This document shows, piece after piece, positions 10,890-20,018 of a DNA stretch of 64,000 nucleotides. The first letter of the stretch is position 1; each line of letters begins with the position of its first letter. The notes under the pieces are model-generated. The model did not search any database. It was not told where the DNA came from and worked only from the letters and a program-made list of their open reading frames with translations. Origin of the DNA: JBAXEO01 sp963789515 (lineage in GTDB: Bacteria > Actinomycetota > Coriobacteriia > Anaerosomatales > JAAXUF01); assembly GCA_963789515.1 (NCBI GenBank), contig CAWBKW010000004.1, positions 516,031 through 580,030 of the forward strand. Reading direction: 5' to 3'. The position numbers and the translations under genes are program-made.

Positions 10890-11705
10890 ATGAAACTAGA
10901 TTTGAGACTTAATCAGATCTCAATGCAGCAGTGCAAATGCTCGCTTCCGCGGCGCCGGCACTGGCCGCCGCGATGCTCGGAATGCTCGCCTCCGCCCACG
11001 CGCAGTATGCCGACCCCGCCTACCTGGTCGCCGATGACGATGCTCAACGTGAGCTTCGACACCGCCACCCTGAGACTGGACGTCGTGGACCAGGCCACGA
11101 AGATGGGCGCAGGCGTCTATCCCGTCCTCACGCTCGCGCCGCTGGGAACCTACGATCCGGCGCAACCGTGGGGCGTGCTCAACGGCACGGAATACAGCCG
11201 CCGCCTCGGCTGGGACGACGTCAACAAGAACCTAACCGACGGCTCGGCCATTCTGGACAAGATTCACACCACCTACGGCGCCCGCCGCCAACCTGTGGAT
11301 CGAATCCGTCGCGCAGGACTCGGCCCTCAAATGCTACCTCGCCATCGGCAGGTACGGCGTAAATGCCAACAACACCATGACGGTGGACCCGACCATCAAT
11401 GCCTACTCCGGCATCTTCGGCACGGCGGGCAGTTCCACCAAGTGGCAGTGGGACGGCAGGATGGATCACAACACCTACGCGGTGAGCCTGTCCGACATCA
11501 CCGCCGCCGGACAGTTGTTCTCCGCCACCTACAAGGTTTATGTCGGCGATGCGGCGGGCAACGAGATCCTGAATCCCGACTTGTCCTCCGCCAGCTCGCT
11601 CGAAACCTGGACCTGGCAAGCGTGGCCGTGCCCGAGCCCGCGACGTTGAGCCTGGCGGTGATGGGCATCTTCGGCCTGCTGGCGTTCCGCAGAATCAAAT
11701 CTTAA
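10890..11705 (+). CDS. PEP-CTERM secreted protein, first of three related proteins, frameshifted
   Basis: The start is ATG 10890 behind AGGAAGAAAG. A signal peptide reads through a shifted frame (APALAAAMLGMLASAHAQ). The body contains LGTYDPAQPWGVLNGTEYS, then IFGTAGSSTKWQWDGRMDHN and LFSATYKVYVGDAAGN. It ends in a PEP-CTERM sorting signal, VPEPATLSLAVMGIFGLLAF followed by RRIKS, which is normally recognised by an exosortase. The body motifs recur in the next gene (FGTDGSSPKWRWDGKMDHN, LFTATYHLYIGDAAGN), so the two are paralogues. Breaks near 10925, 11030, 11280 and 11630 look like sequence errors. First gene of a four-gene cluster; function unknown. Confidence 0.75.
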   Translation: MKLDLRLNQISMQQCKCSLPRRRHWPPRCSECSPPPTRSMPTPPTWSPMTMLNVSFDTATLRLDVVDQATKMGAGVYPVLTLAPLGTYDPAQPWGVLNGTEYSRRLGWDDVNKNLTDGSAILDKIHTTYGARRQPVDRIRRAGLGPQMLPRHRQVRRKCQQHHDGGPDHQCLLRHLRHGGQFHQVAVGRQDGSQHLRGEPVRHHRRRTVVLRHLQGLCRRCGGQRDPESRLVLRQLARNLDLASVAVPEPATLSLAVMGIFGLLAFRRIKS

Positions 11706-11770
11706 CCCCAACACTCGCGCCGGAGGGGCGGATGCGCGTCCGCCTCTCCGGTTGCTCGGAAGACATCCAC

Positions 11771-12678
11771 ATGCAAATTTCCCGTGCACGATTCGAGGGC
11801 GACAAGACTGTGGGCGGCGGCGGTGTTGCCACTGGCGGCGGTGCGTTTCTGTCGGAGCGTATTCGCCCCCGCCCTCTTGGGATCCGATGCTCATGCTGAA
11901 CGTCACGCTCAATGCCAGCAACCAGCTCGCCGTGGAAACCACCCCTTACATCATCCGCCTGACCGTCGCGCCCGGCGCCTTTGATTCGACCAACAAGACC
12001 TACGATCTCTCCTTCGTGACGTTTGATCCCGCTCAGCCGTATGCCGTCCTGAACGGCACGGCCTACAGCCGCGTGTTGGGCTGGTACGACCAGGGAACAA
12101 CCGGGGCGAACGGCGATGATTTCTACGCCACCTACGCTGCCCAGCTCAACGGCAACTACGTCTGGATCGAGAAGACCGGCGGTTCGCCCGAACTGAAAAC
12201 CTATTTCATCAACGAGGACGTCACCGGCGATCCCGGCACGCCCTACACCCCGATCTTCGGCACGGATGGCAGCTCCCCCAAATGGCGTTGGGACGGGAAA
12301 ATGGATCACAACGCCTACGCCGTCGCTTTGCAATACCTCACCACCCCGAACCAGCTCTTCACCGCCACCTATCATCTCTACATCGGCGACGCCGCCGGAA
12401 ATCCCGTCGCCGGCTACGGCGACACCACCACGACCTGGCGCTGGCAAGGCCCGGCCGTCGCCGTCGTGCCGACGCTCGGCATCGCCCGAACGAATGCGCA
12501 AGTCGTCATATCGTGGCCGCCCACGGTGACGAATCTCACGCTCGTAGCCGCGGATTCGCTGACGACAACCAACTGGGCGGCCGTGACCAACCCGTCCTTC
12601 CCGCTGAATGGGAAAACCGCCGTCATCCTCGATCCCGCCGCCGGTCAGCAATTCTTCCGCCTCCGTCTGAATCCATGA
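11771..12678 (+). CDS. Secreted protein, second of three related proteins, frameshifted at the N-terminus
   Basis: The most likely start is ATG 11771. The leader region (RLWAAAVLPLAAV) is split over frames between 11771 and 11890, and from there the protein reads cleanly to TGA 12676-12678. The body repeats the motifs of the preceding gene (YDLSFVTFDPAQPYAVLNG, FGTDGSSPKWRWDGKMDHN, TATYHLYIGDAAGN). Instead of PEP-CTERM it ends in a fibronectin-like segment (LGIARTNAQVVISWPPTVTN) and QQFFRLRLNP, a C-terminal pattern seen in many secreted proteins of this window. The stop overlaps the ATG of the next gene (ATGA), so translation is probably coupled. Confidence 0.72.
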
Positions 12679-13502
12679 AACGCACCCTCACTTGCCTTGC
12701 GCTCGCGGCCTTCGCCGCCTCGGCTTCCGCCGCCGTGCTCACCAACGTCCCGATGCAAGGCGGCATGTTGATGCCTGAGGTCTGGTACCACGCCGACACC
12801 GACACGGTGACAGTGGATCTCTCCCACATCCTCGTCACCGCGCAACTCACACCGCTGTTGGTCAGCAATCCCAACGACAGTTTCTCTCCCGACGACCCGT
12901 GGTTTGATGCGCTGGATCCCAGCCGACAGGGCCTGGCCTTCAGCCGCCGTTACGGATTCGATATGCATGCCATGACCGACTACCTGCCCTATAACCGGGA
13001 ACTCTGGATCCGCAAACTCTACGGCTCGCCCGACCTGGGCATCTACGACTACCACGAAAGCACAACGCCGAAAGCATGGACGCCGATCTTCGGCACGGCG
13101 GGCACGAGCAACGCGACCGTATTGGAGCGGCCTGATGTGGCACGTCGGCGTCACCGCGCCGCCCGGCACCAACACCTACACCGCCACGTTCGAAGTCTAT
13201 GTCCTCGATACCGATACGGGACTCGAAGTTCCCGGGTCCAGTTCCGGGCCGTTTGACCTGAACTGGACGGACGTGCCCGATGGCCGGCCGCAACTCAACA
13301 TCGCCGCAGCGGGGTCCGGCCGAGTCCGACTCACCTGGCCGGCTGGCGCCACCAACTGGACGCTGGTGTCGGCCCCCACGCCAATCGCGTCCAGCCTGGT
13401 CCGCCGTCACCAACGCGCCCGTGACCCTCAGCAACCAGCTCACCGTGACGCTCAGCGCCACGGAAATCCGCCCAGTTCTTCCGCTTGAAACTCAACCGAT
13501 GA
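12675..13502 (+). CDS. Secreted protein, third of three related proteins, frameshifted
   Basis: ATG 12675 overlaps the previous stop. The leader is a classic signal peptide (RTLTCLALAAFAASASA). The body shares the paralogue signature (WTPIFGTAGTSNATV, then TYTATFEVYVLDTDTG) and ends in a segment with VRLTWPAGATNWTLVSAPTP and AQFFRLKLNR, the same tail type as its upstream neighbour. The frame breaks near 13120, 13390 and 13470. The stop TGA at 13500-13502 again overlaps the next ATG (13499). No enzymatic domain is recognisable; a surface or extracellular structural role is likely. Confidence 0.72.
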
Positions 13503-14223
13503 AAACGCTCAAAACAGTGACGCCTGGTCCGGCCATACCGCTGCCGCCATCCGCCCGGCGGCAACGCCACGGATTCACGTTGATCGAACTGCTCGTCGTC
13601 ATCGCGATCATCGCCATCCTGGCAGCCCTCTTACTGCCCGCGCTTAGCCGCGCGAAGGAATCCGCCACGTCCATCCAATGCCTGAATCAGTTGCGGCAGA
13701 TCTCGCTGGCCACCCGCCTCTATGCCGAGGACAACGAGGACCTCTTCCCGCGCAGCCAGCACTCCGCCTTCGCCAACCGCCAGCTCCCCTGGGAACGCGC
13801 GCTCGCCCCGTTCCTGGGCGTCAGTGGCGGCACGACCACATGGACCAATCTGCTCCGGGGCCTCTACCATTGCCCCAACGACAAGCCGCCCGGCCATTTA
13901 AGCTACGGGCTGAACTACTACTTTGAGGTCGGCGAGGACGACGATTACCCCGGCAAGCCGCAGACCTGGCGCAAGCTTTCGCCAGATCCCCAAACCGTCG
14001 AGCACGATCATGTTACACCGAAGTCAGTGTCGCCGCCGACCACGTCATGCCGGCGCTGGGGTGGTTGACGGTCGCCGACGCGGAGAATGAAGTCGCCTCG
14101 CAGCGCCACAAGCAAAAATCCAACTACGCCTTCGTGGACGGTCACGCCGCCGCACTCAAGCTTTCGGCAACCTTCGACCCGGCCAGGAAAGTCGATTTGT
14201 GGAACCCCTCCCTCGCCCCGTAA
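13499..14223 (+). CDS. Prepilin-type N-terminal methylation / H-X9-DG domain protein, frameshifted
   Basis: ATG 13499 overlaps the previous stop codon. A type IV/type II pseudopilin leader follows a short basic region: GFTLIELLVVIAIIAILAAL, with cleavage expected before FTLIE. The middle contains LNQLRQISLATRLYAEDNED and YHCPNDKPPGHLSYGLNYY. The C-terminus has the H-X9-DG signature (H, nine residues KQKSNYAFV, then DG) of the Planctomycetes/Verrucomicrobia pseudopilin-like family, then ends WNPSLAP at TAA 14221-14223. One or two breaks lie near 13990-14070. As last gene of the coupled cluster it may help export or display the three preceding proteins; this is inference. Confidence 0.82.
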
Positions 14224-14333
14224 GAAGGCTGTCCGCAACGTCCGGGTTCTAGCGCACAGGTGCGCGTCGCCAACGGAACCCGATCTCAGGATGCACAGTT
14301 AGACTGGTTCGATTGTCGGGTACCCAGCCGCAC

Positions 14334-15050
14334 TCAGCGGTTGGTTACGGACTCGGCGGGGCTGGGAGTTGGCTCCGGTGCCGCTTTCGATGTTTGCGCC
14401 AGGAGGTCCTGCACAGCCTGCTTCTGCTCGGGGGTCAGGTCAGGATTCTCCAGGAGAACTTTCAGCTCACTGACAACTCGGTCGTAATCGCCGATCTGGA
14501 AGGCGATGAGCGCGGCATCGTAGCCCTCCTTGAGAGCCTGGCCCGCCCCGGCGAAGGGGCTCGCCAGTGACTTTCGCGTAAACTCGGCACCCCCCGGTCG
14601 CGTGTCGTTCGTGCCGGTCGTAAGACTGGACTCGGATGCCGCTTTCAATACCTGTGTCAGCAGATCCTGCACGGCCCGTTCCTGCTCGGGAGTCAGGCCG
14701 GGCGTCCCCGCGAGGAGGCGAAGTTCACCCGCGGCTCGAGCGTAGTCGCCAGCTTGGCAGGCGACCAGCGCGCGGTTGTAGCTCTCGGCCAGAGCGGAAT
14801 TCGTCTGGGCCATGGGGCTCGCCAATGACTTTCGGGTGAATTCAGCCGCCCCGGAAAGTGCTTCATTAGTAGCCATAACCGGCCCCGGTTCCGCTGGCGC
14901 TGCCGCCGCCGATCCCTCAGGCGCAGGGGCGGGCGCTGCGGTTTCGTCGGCCACCGGCTGGCTCCCGGTTTGAGATTTGCCGCAGCCCGCCGTCGCCAGC
15001 GCCGCGGCTAACGCAAACGCCACCATCGGGTTGTGCGATACCTTCTTCAT
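14334..15050 (-). CDS. Lipoprotein with two tandem ~80-residue repeats
   Basis: The ATG at 15050 gives a lipoprotein signal peptide with lipobox LATAGC; an upstream in-frame start at 15086 would only lengthen the leader. After a proline/alanine-rich linker the protein has two copies of one module. Each begins AEFTRKSLASP, continues through a helix with SYNRALVACQAGDYARAAG or GYDAALIAFQIGDYDRVVS, and ends LTPEQ..AVQDLL.Q. The modules resemble paired TPR-like helices. The frame is intact. It faces the H-X9-DG gene tail to tail; no function can be assigned. Confidence 0.8.
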   Translation of the reverse strand: MKKVSHNPMVAFALAAALATAGCGKSQTGSQPVADETAAPAPAPEGSAAAAPAEPGPVMATNEALSGAAEFTRKSLASPMAQTNSALAESYNRALVACQAGDYARAAGELRLLAGTPGLTPEQERAVQDLLTQVLKAASESSLTTGTNDTRPGGAEFTRKSLASPFAGAGQALKEGYDAALIAFQIGDYDRVVSELKVLLENPDLTPEQKQAVQDLLAQTSKAAPEPTPSPAESVTNR

Positions 15051-15193
15051 TCCGTAAATGCGAGCCGCAATCCGCACGATTCGCACTTAGCGCGATGGCG
15101 TCGGGAGGAGGAATTCTCCATGCGACGAGACTCATCTATTGCGCTTCCAGCGCCTTGCTAACCGGGCGATGGTTGCCAGCATCATCCGCTAGA

Positions 15194-15628
15194 TCAGGCC
15201 ACCTCCGCCTCGGCCACAATCGAATCGCTGACGGCCTCAGCCCCGGGCAGGGCGGGTCTGACGGCTCGTGTCTGCTGCGCCACGCGCCGGAGCGTTGCCG
15301 CGCATGCCGACCCCGTTCGAGTCGCCCCACGTCCTTGGACGAACTCCACACTCGGCACGCTTATGCCGCCCCGGCCAGGCACCGCAGGGACCTTGGCCGC
15401 CGCCACTGCCGAACCCAGAACGCACGCCCAGTGCGGCAGAGATCGCGGCTTCTGCCGGTCCACAAAGATCTTTAAAGCCAGGGGGAAATCGAGGTCCCGT
15501 TGTATCCACACGCTGAGCTGAGAACCGCCCGGATCCTTGCACACCGCGCAAGGAATGCAGGCCCACACCAGCCGTTTGACAACCCGTTCAAGGTCCTCGA
15601 GATCTGTGGAGGAAGCTAACAGTTTCAT
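15194..15628 (-). CDS. DUF2007-like small protein, paralogue of the 45.4-46.0 kb proteins
   Basis: The internal ATG at 15628 starts a domain with LASSTDLEDLERVVKRLVWA, IPCAVCKDPGGSQLSVWIQR and DFPLALKIFVDRQKPRSLP. It closely matches the protein at 45367-45693 (LCASSDLGELEGLVKRLVRI, IPCAVCKDAIGSQLSVWIQQ), and similarity extends to the DNA and to a shared RTGSA tail. The fold suggested is DUF2007 (putative signal-transducing domain). The same frame continues upstream into a prepilin-like leader (next entry), so it is either a separate protein starting at 15628 or the C-terminal part of a fusion. The last ~50 residues are low-complexity and may be non-native. Confidence 0.6.
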   Translation of the reverse strand: MKLLASSTDLEDLERVVKRLVWACIPCAVCKDPGGSQLSVWIQRDLDFPLALKIFVDRQKPRSLPHWACVLGSAVAAAKVPAVPGRGGISVPSVEFVQGRGATRTGSACAATLRRVAQQTRAVRPALPGAEAVSDSIVAEAEVA

Positions 15629-15865
15629 TCTTGAAAACGAGTCGCCTCTGGCGCGGGACCCGGCGTCCGCGACGTGGAGCCGGGTGCGTTGTGGCTCCGG
15701 GCGGCTTGCCCCGGTGGAATTGCCCAGGGCCTCAATGTTCCGAATGCCCGCCAACCACAGCCAACCCGCCATCCCCAGGAGCAGAGAACTCAGCACCAGG
15801 CCAATCATAACTTCGACCAGCACCGTGCCACCGGACCTTCTGGTGAATAATAATCGAGTCTTCAT
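15629..15865 (-). pseudogene. Truncated prepilin-like leader joined in frame to the DUF2007-like gene
   Basis: From ATG 15865 the frame encodes a basic start, then GGTVLVEVMIGLVLSSLLLG and MAGWLWLAGIRNIEALGN. This is the methylation-type N-terminal helix of a minor pseudopilin, with glutamate at position 5 of the mature helix. A normal pseudopilin continues for 100-200 residues, but here the helix is followed by ~25 unrelated residues and then the DUF2007-like domain with no stop. It may be a truncated pseudopilin gene or a genuine membrane-anchored fusion. Confidence 0.5.
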
Positions 15866-16034
15866 AATCGAACTTCATTTCTCTGGGATCGACTATACTC
15901 CCACGACGATTCTGAACAATCGGGGCAAGGCAGGATCTTCCCACAGGTGGAACCTCGTAATCCAGCCACGGGCAATCCCCGGGGCCCGAGACAAGATTGC
16001 TTTTAGGGCCCGCTGCGGCTTCAATCCACCGCAA

Positions 16035-17680
16035 ATGAACGCGTCACCTTCCCCGAACCTCGCTGGACGATTAACCGAGGCTTTCCCCACTGCTGGCCAG
16101 ATCCCGGCGGAATGCCGCCTGGACACCCGCAGCTATGAACGCCTGTTTTTGATCAACGGCGAAATCCGCGAATGGACCGGACCGCTCGCGGAGATCAGTT
16201 CGCCGATCTGCCTGCGCGACCGCGGCGCGCTCCGCCGGCCCGTCATCGGCAGCGTGCCGGCGATGGACGAGGCGGCGGCCCTGGCGGCTCTCGAAGCCGC
16301 CGCCCGCGCGTGGGATGACGGGCGCGGCCATTGGCCGACGCTGACCGTGTCGGCCCGCATCGAGGCGGTGGAGGCTTTTGTCGTCCGCATGCTGGCCGTG
16401 CGCGACGAGGTGGTGAAGTTGCTCATGTGGGAGATCGGCAAGAGCCTGGACGACAGCCGCAAGGAGTTCGACCGCACCGTGGATTACATCCGCAAAACCA
16501 TCGAAGCCCTGAAGGACATCGACCGCAGCGGCTCGCGCTTCAGCCTCGATGGCGGCGTGATCGCCCAGGTGCGCCGTGCGCCGCTCGGGGTGTGTCCTTT
16601 CCATGGGGCCGTTCAATTATCCGCTGAACGAGATTTACACCACGCTCATCCCGGCGCTGATCATGGGCAACACGCTCGTGGTCAAGACGCCCAAGTTCGG
16701 CCGGCTGCTGCACCAGCCGTTGCTGCGCGCGTTTGCCGAAAGCTTCCCGCCGGGGGTCGTCAATTTCCTCTCGGGCGCGGGCTCGGAGATCATCGGCCCG
16801 ATCATGAAGAGCGGACGCATCAACGCGCTGGCGTTCATCGGTTCGAGCCGGGTGGCCGACATCCTCAAACACCAGCATCCGCAGCCGCACCGGATGCGCT
16901 GCATTCTGGGGCTGGACGCCAAAAACCCGGCGTTGATCCTGCCGGATGCCGACCTGGACGTGGCGGTGAAGGAATGCGTGACGGGCAGCCTCAGCTTCAA
17001 CGGCCAGCGTTGCACGGCGTTGAAAATCCTTTTCGTGCACGAATCCATCGCGCCGGCATTCCTGGAGAAGTTTTGCGCCGCCGTCAACGCGCTGCCCTTC
17101 GGGATGCCCTGGGACAAGGACGTGAAACTCACGCCGCTTCCGGAGTTTGACAAGGCCAGGACGCTGAACGCCTATGTGGAGAACGCCGCGGCGGCCGGCG
17201 CGCAAGGTGATCAACGCCGGTGGCGGCACGCATGTGGAGACGCTCTATTTTCCGGCGGTGGTCTATCCGGTGGCGCCGAAAGCCGAGCTGTACCACAAGG
17301 AACAATTTGGCCCCGTGGTGCCGGTCTGCTCCTATCGAGACGAGCGGGAATTTCTGGATTATGTGGTGCGGTCGAATTTCGGGCAGCAGGTGAGCGTATT
17401 CGGCCGTGACCACCAGCGCGTGGCCCGGCTGATTGCCCCGCTCGCCAACCAGGTCTGCCGCATCAACCTCAACTGCCAGTGCCAGCGCGGGCCCGACACG
17501 CTGCCGTTCACGGGGCGGAAGGATTCCGCCGAGGCAACGCTGTCCATCAGCGACGCGCTGAAATGTTTCTCGATCCGTTCGCTGGTTGCGGCGCAATCCA
17601 CGCCCGACAACCGGCAGTTGATCCAGGACATCGTGAGCGGGCGGCACTCCAGTTTTCTGCACACCGACTACCTGCTTTGA
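16035..17680 (+). CDS. gapN: NADP-dependent non-phosphorylating glyceraldehyde-3-phosphate dehydrogenase (GapN-like aldehyde dehydrogenase), frameshifted
   Basis: Cytoplasmic aldehyde dehydrogenase that would oxidise glyceraldehyde-3-phosphate directly to 3-phosphoglycerate, giving NADPH and bypassing the ATP-yielding step. The start is ATG 16035. Visible family features are SMGPFNYPLNE, the cofactor region NTLVVKTPKFG, the acid region LGLDAKNPALILPDADLDV, the catalytic cysteine in FNGQRCTALK (TGC at about 17011), KEQFGPVVPV, and the GapN-typical tail QRGPDTLPFTGRKDSAEATL and SIRSLVAAQ. The length of ~548 residues suits the long GapN group. Two single-base insertions are evident. Removing a T near 16596 restores VCLSMGPFNYP, and removing a C near 17205 restores GAKVINAGGG. 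Confidence 0.88.
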
Positions 17681-18196
17681 GGGAGGCTGGGAGAATCCGC
17701 GAGACCCGGAAGCCCGGCGGAAGCCCAATCATTGCCCAGGTGATTCGCCCCATGGTGCTCCCGGTGAATTCCCTGGGCGCTCGCCACACTACGGATTACC
17801 GACCACTGATCACCGCACCTGGCTTCCGCCGTCCCATCTCAGCTTCCATCTCTCCCTGCGGCTCCCTCAACCCTCAACGATCAACGATCGACCCTTTGTT
17901 GGCGGGCCTCCGCGCGAGGTCGCCAAATCGGCCGCCCGACCGCCGTAGTGCCTCGTACGTACTGTACTCTTTGCCGAGCCGTCGGGTCTCTCTCTGCTTC
18001 ATAGAACCGTAGTTTTCTGTTATAGGATACAGCAGTAAGCGCACCCATAGCGCAGGGATGCAACACAAGCCGATTGAAGAAACTGGTGGCGTGTCTGGGC
18101 GTTGAAGTCACCGCTTGCCCGCCTCCGCTCGAAGCAATCCCGCTTGCCGCATCCCGGCTCTGGCAAACAAAACAGAAAGAACAGAAACAGTAGTAT
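17681..18196. other. Intergenic region without a recognised feature
   Basis: About 515 bases with no supported gene, repeat or hairpin. The AT-rich stretch around 18005-18035 may contain the promoter of the secreted protein at 18197, but no clear -35/-10 pair could be fixed. Confidence 0.45.
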
Positions 18197-18973
18197 ATGA
18201 AAAGAAAAGTCGTTATATCGGCTTGCGGGGCGCTCGCTCTGCTGGCCGTGGGCAGCCTCGGCCTGTCCTCAGCCCGGGCCGATCAGGTAGTGCCGGTAGC
18301 CTGCAAGATGCCGGTTCATGTCAAATGCAACGTCAACGAGAGTGGTTGCTACAACAATCCCGGACCGACGATCACGCTGGATGGGGCCATCACGCTGGGC
18401 GGACTTGGGGCGAACCTGATATTCGAAAACAACCTCAAGGGGACCCACTCGGCCCTCGTTGAGACCTGGGCCACCAACATCGCGCTGGTGCCTCTTGGCA
18501 GCGCCATCATCATTCCCAAACAGCCCGTCCTGGGCGGCGTGGGCGGCAATCCCCACATCTACCTGCAATTCCTCGATGGCAAGTGCAAGCCGCTGACCGA
18601 GGAACTCTACCTGGGACGTTGCGTCCAGGGGCTGTCCCTTGAGGGCGACTTCCTCAATGATGTCGTTGGGGCCACCACCATCCGCACCGAGGGATGCAAC
18701 AACAGCCCTGGCCCGGTGATCACCATGGGCGGTCAGATCACGCTGTCGGGCCTCAAAGCCCGCATCCTCTTCCGCAACAATGTCAAAGGCACCCACACCG
18801 CCCAGAGATATTCCGACGTGGACATCATCATTGAGGGCACGCCGGTCACCATTCCCAAATCGCCCCACCAGGGCGGCGCCGGCGGCAATCCGCTGGTCCT
18901 GTTGCAGTTCCTGCAATGCGACGAGACCCCGATTGGCGACCTGTTCCTCCTCGGCCGTTGTAACAAGCTCTAG
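18197..18973 (+). CDS. Secreted protein made of two homologous cysteine-containing modules
   Basis: ATG 18197 is followed by a signal peptide (ACGALALLAVGSLGLSSARA). The mature protein is an internal duplication. Module 1 (about residues 50-142) and module 2 (about 165-255) share C.N.PGP.IT..G.ITL.GL.A...F.NN.KGTH.A, then IPK.P..GG.GGNP...LQFL and a closing LGRC. Each module thus has conserved cysteines at its ends that could form a disulfide. The frame is intact over 258 residues. I do not recognise the family. A beta-rich extracellular or periplasmic protein seems likely. A strong terminator follows at 19007-19037. Confidence 0.8.
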   Translation: MKRKVVISACGALALLAVGSLGLSSARADQVVPVACKMPVHVKCNVNESGCYNNPGPTITLDGAITLGGLGANLIFENNLKGTHSALVETWATNIALVPLGSAIIIPKQPVLGGVGGNPHIYLQFLDGKCKPLTEELYLGRCVQGLSLEGDFLNDVVGATTIRTEGCNNSPGPVITMGGQITLSGLKARILFRNNVKGTHTAQRYSDVDIIIEGTPVTIPKSPHQGGAGGNPLVLLQFLQCDETPIGDLFLLGRCNKL

Positions 18974-18974
18974 C

Positions 18975-19392
18975 TCAACGGCCCTCTCGTATCCGAGATG
19001 ACAGAGGGCCACCGGGCAACCGGTGGCCTTCTCCTTTGGTCACTGATTTCAGATCGGGGTTCTGTTCCAGGTAGAAATCGGCCGAAGGGAACGGCCAGGA
19101 AATCACCGCCTTGTTGGTGGTGGTCAGGCTGATGCTGAGCGGCGGTACGGTCACGTATTTGACGGTAGCGTCCACTGCCAGCGCGAGGGCGTTGTCATCA
19201 TTGGTCTCGCCCCCGTCGTATCGATTGGTCCACAAAGCCGCGCCCACGCTCGAATATTTGATGGTCAGGAAATCGTAGCTGTTATTGTTGTGCCGACGTG
19301 CCTGCCACCACCACGTTGCCGCTCGCATCGAACGCTACGGCCTGCGCGTCGCCATACCCTTTGATGGCGCTCATCGAAAAGCCCGTCACGCG
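18975..19392 (-). pseudogene. C-terminal remnant of a beta-propeller (SBBP-like) secreted protein
   Basis: Two adjacent frames on the minus strand give GDAQAVAFDASGNVVVAGTS, then SYDFLTIKYSSVGAALWTN, RYDGGETNDDNALALAVDA, and a tail NKAVISWPFPSADFYLEQNP. This is the pattern of an SBBP/beta-propeller repeat followed by the fibronectin-like C-terminus common in this window. No start, signal peptide or further repeats are present upstream of ~19392, where intergenic repeat sequence begins. It is therefore a truncated fragment. Confidence 0.65.
19007..19037 (+). terminator. Intrinsic terminator after the two-module secreted protein
   Basis: A perfect 9-base stem GGCCACCGG / CCGGTGGCC (19007-19015 and 19020-19028) closes a GCAA tetraloop and is followed by TTCTCCTTT. 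It lies 34 bases after the stop codon of the preceding plus-strand gene. Confidence 0.75.
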
Positions 19393-19593
19393 CCAAGCGA
19401 GGCACGCCTGCGGTGCCGAAGCTCCCAGCGAAGGCGGGAGTGCCGCCGGCATCCCAGCCTGCTTCCAAGGGCCATCAGGCCCGTGCTTCTCCCCGAACAC
19501 AGCGGGGTCATAGAGTTCGGTTGTCTGGTTGTCAGGGGTCAAAGAGCTCCCTCAGGAGCGGCATGTGTATACCCACCCCATCAGCGAATGCCC

Positions 19594-19612
19594 GCAAGCT
19601 CCGTTAGGAGCG
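19594..19612. repeat. Dispersed palindromic repeat, copy matching 5220-5238
   Basis: GCAAGCTCCGTTAGGAGCG at 19594-19612 is the exact reverse complement of 5220-5238. A related partial copy (CTCAGGAGCGGCATGTG) lies just before it at about 19553-19569, and both copies here are followed by GGCATGTG. The cluster sits exactly between two truncated genes. Confidence 0.7.
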
Positions 19613-19951
19613 GCATGTGGATGGCTTAAGGCGCGGGGTGGTGCCTTTCCGTGCCGTTCCTAACCGAGCTTTGGCGCCCGTGCCGGTGAGGATGGCCTGT
19701 CCCTCGGCCACCGCCCCGGTCGTCCGCTGCGTCACCGGCACCCGCATCTGCGCCTGCTCGCCGGCCGTGATCGCCAGCGGCCCGGTCACCGTCACGTGCC
19801 GGCCGTTGTGGGCCACGATGCCGACCGGGTCAATGGTGTTCATTGAAATCTTCGCGAGGGCCGTCCGGGCGACGAAGACGCCGGCCAGGGTCAGCACAAT
19901 GGCCGCCGGCACGAGCCATTGCTTGTCTTGTTTAATGGATGGAATGGTAAT
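19604..19951 (-). pseudogene. Truncated paralogue of the membrane-anchored protein at 22960-23393
   Basis: The frame reads TITIPSIKQDKQWLVPAAIV, a hydrophobic helix (LTLAGVFVARTALA), then TIDPVGIVAHNGRHVTVTGP, VTQRTTGAVAEGQAILTGTG. It matches its paralogue at 22960 up to ILTGTG. The remainder (~45 residues in the paralogue) is replaced by repeat sequence at 19604-19625. AAAGGAG lies at the correct distance upstream, but no ATG/GTG/TTG follows it; only an ATT codon at 19951 is in place. Either an ATT start is used or the start has been lost. Confidence 0.6.
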
Positions 19952-20018
19952 GGTAACTGCTCCTTTCGGTTGATGTCTTTTTAGTCTTGTCCTCTGGTGC
20001 TGGTCAGGTTTCGCATGT

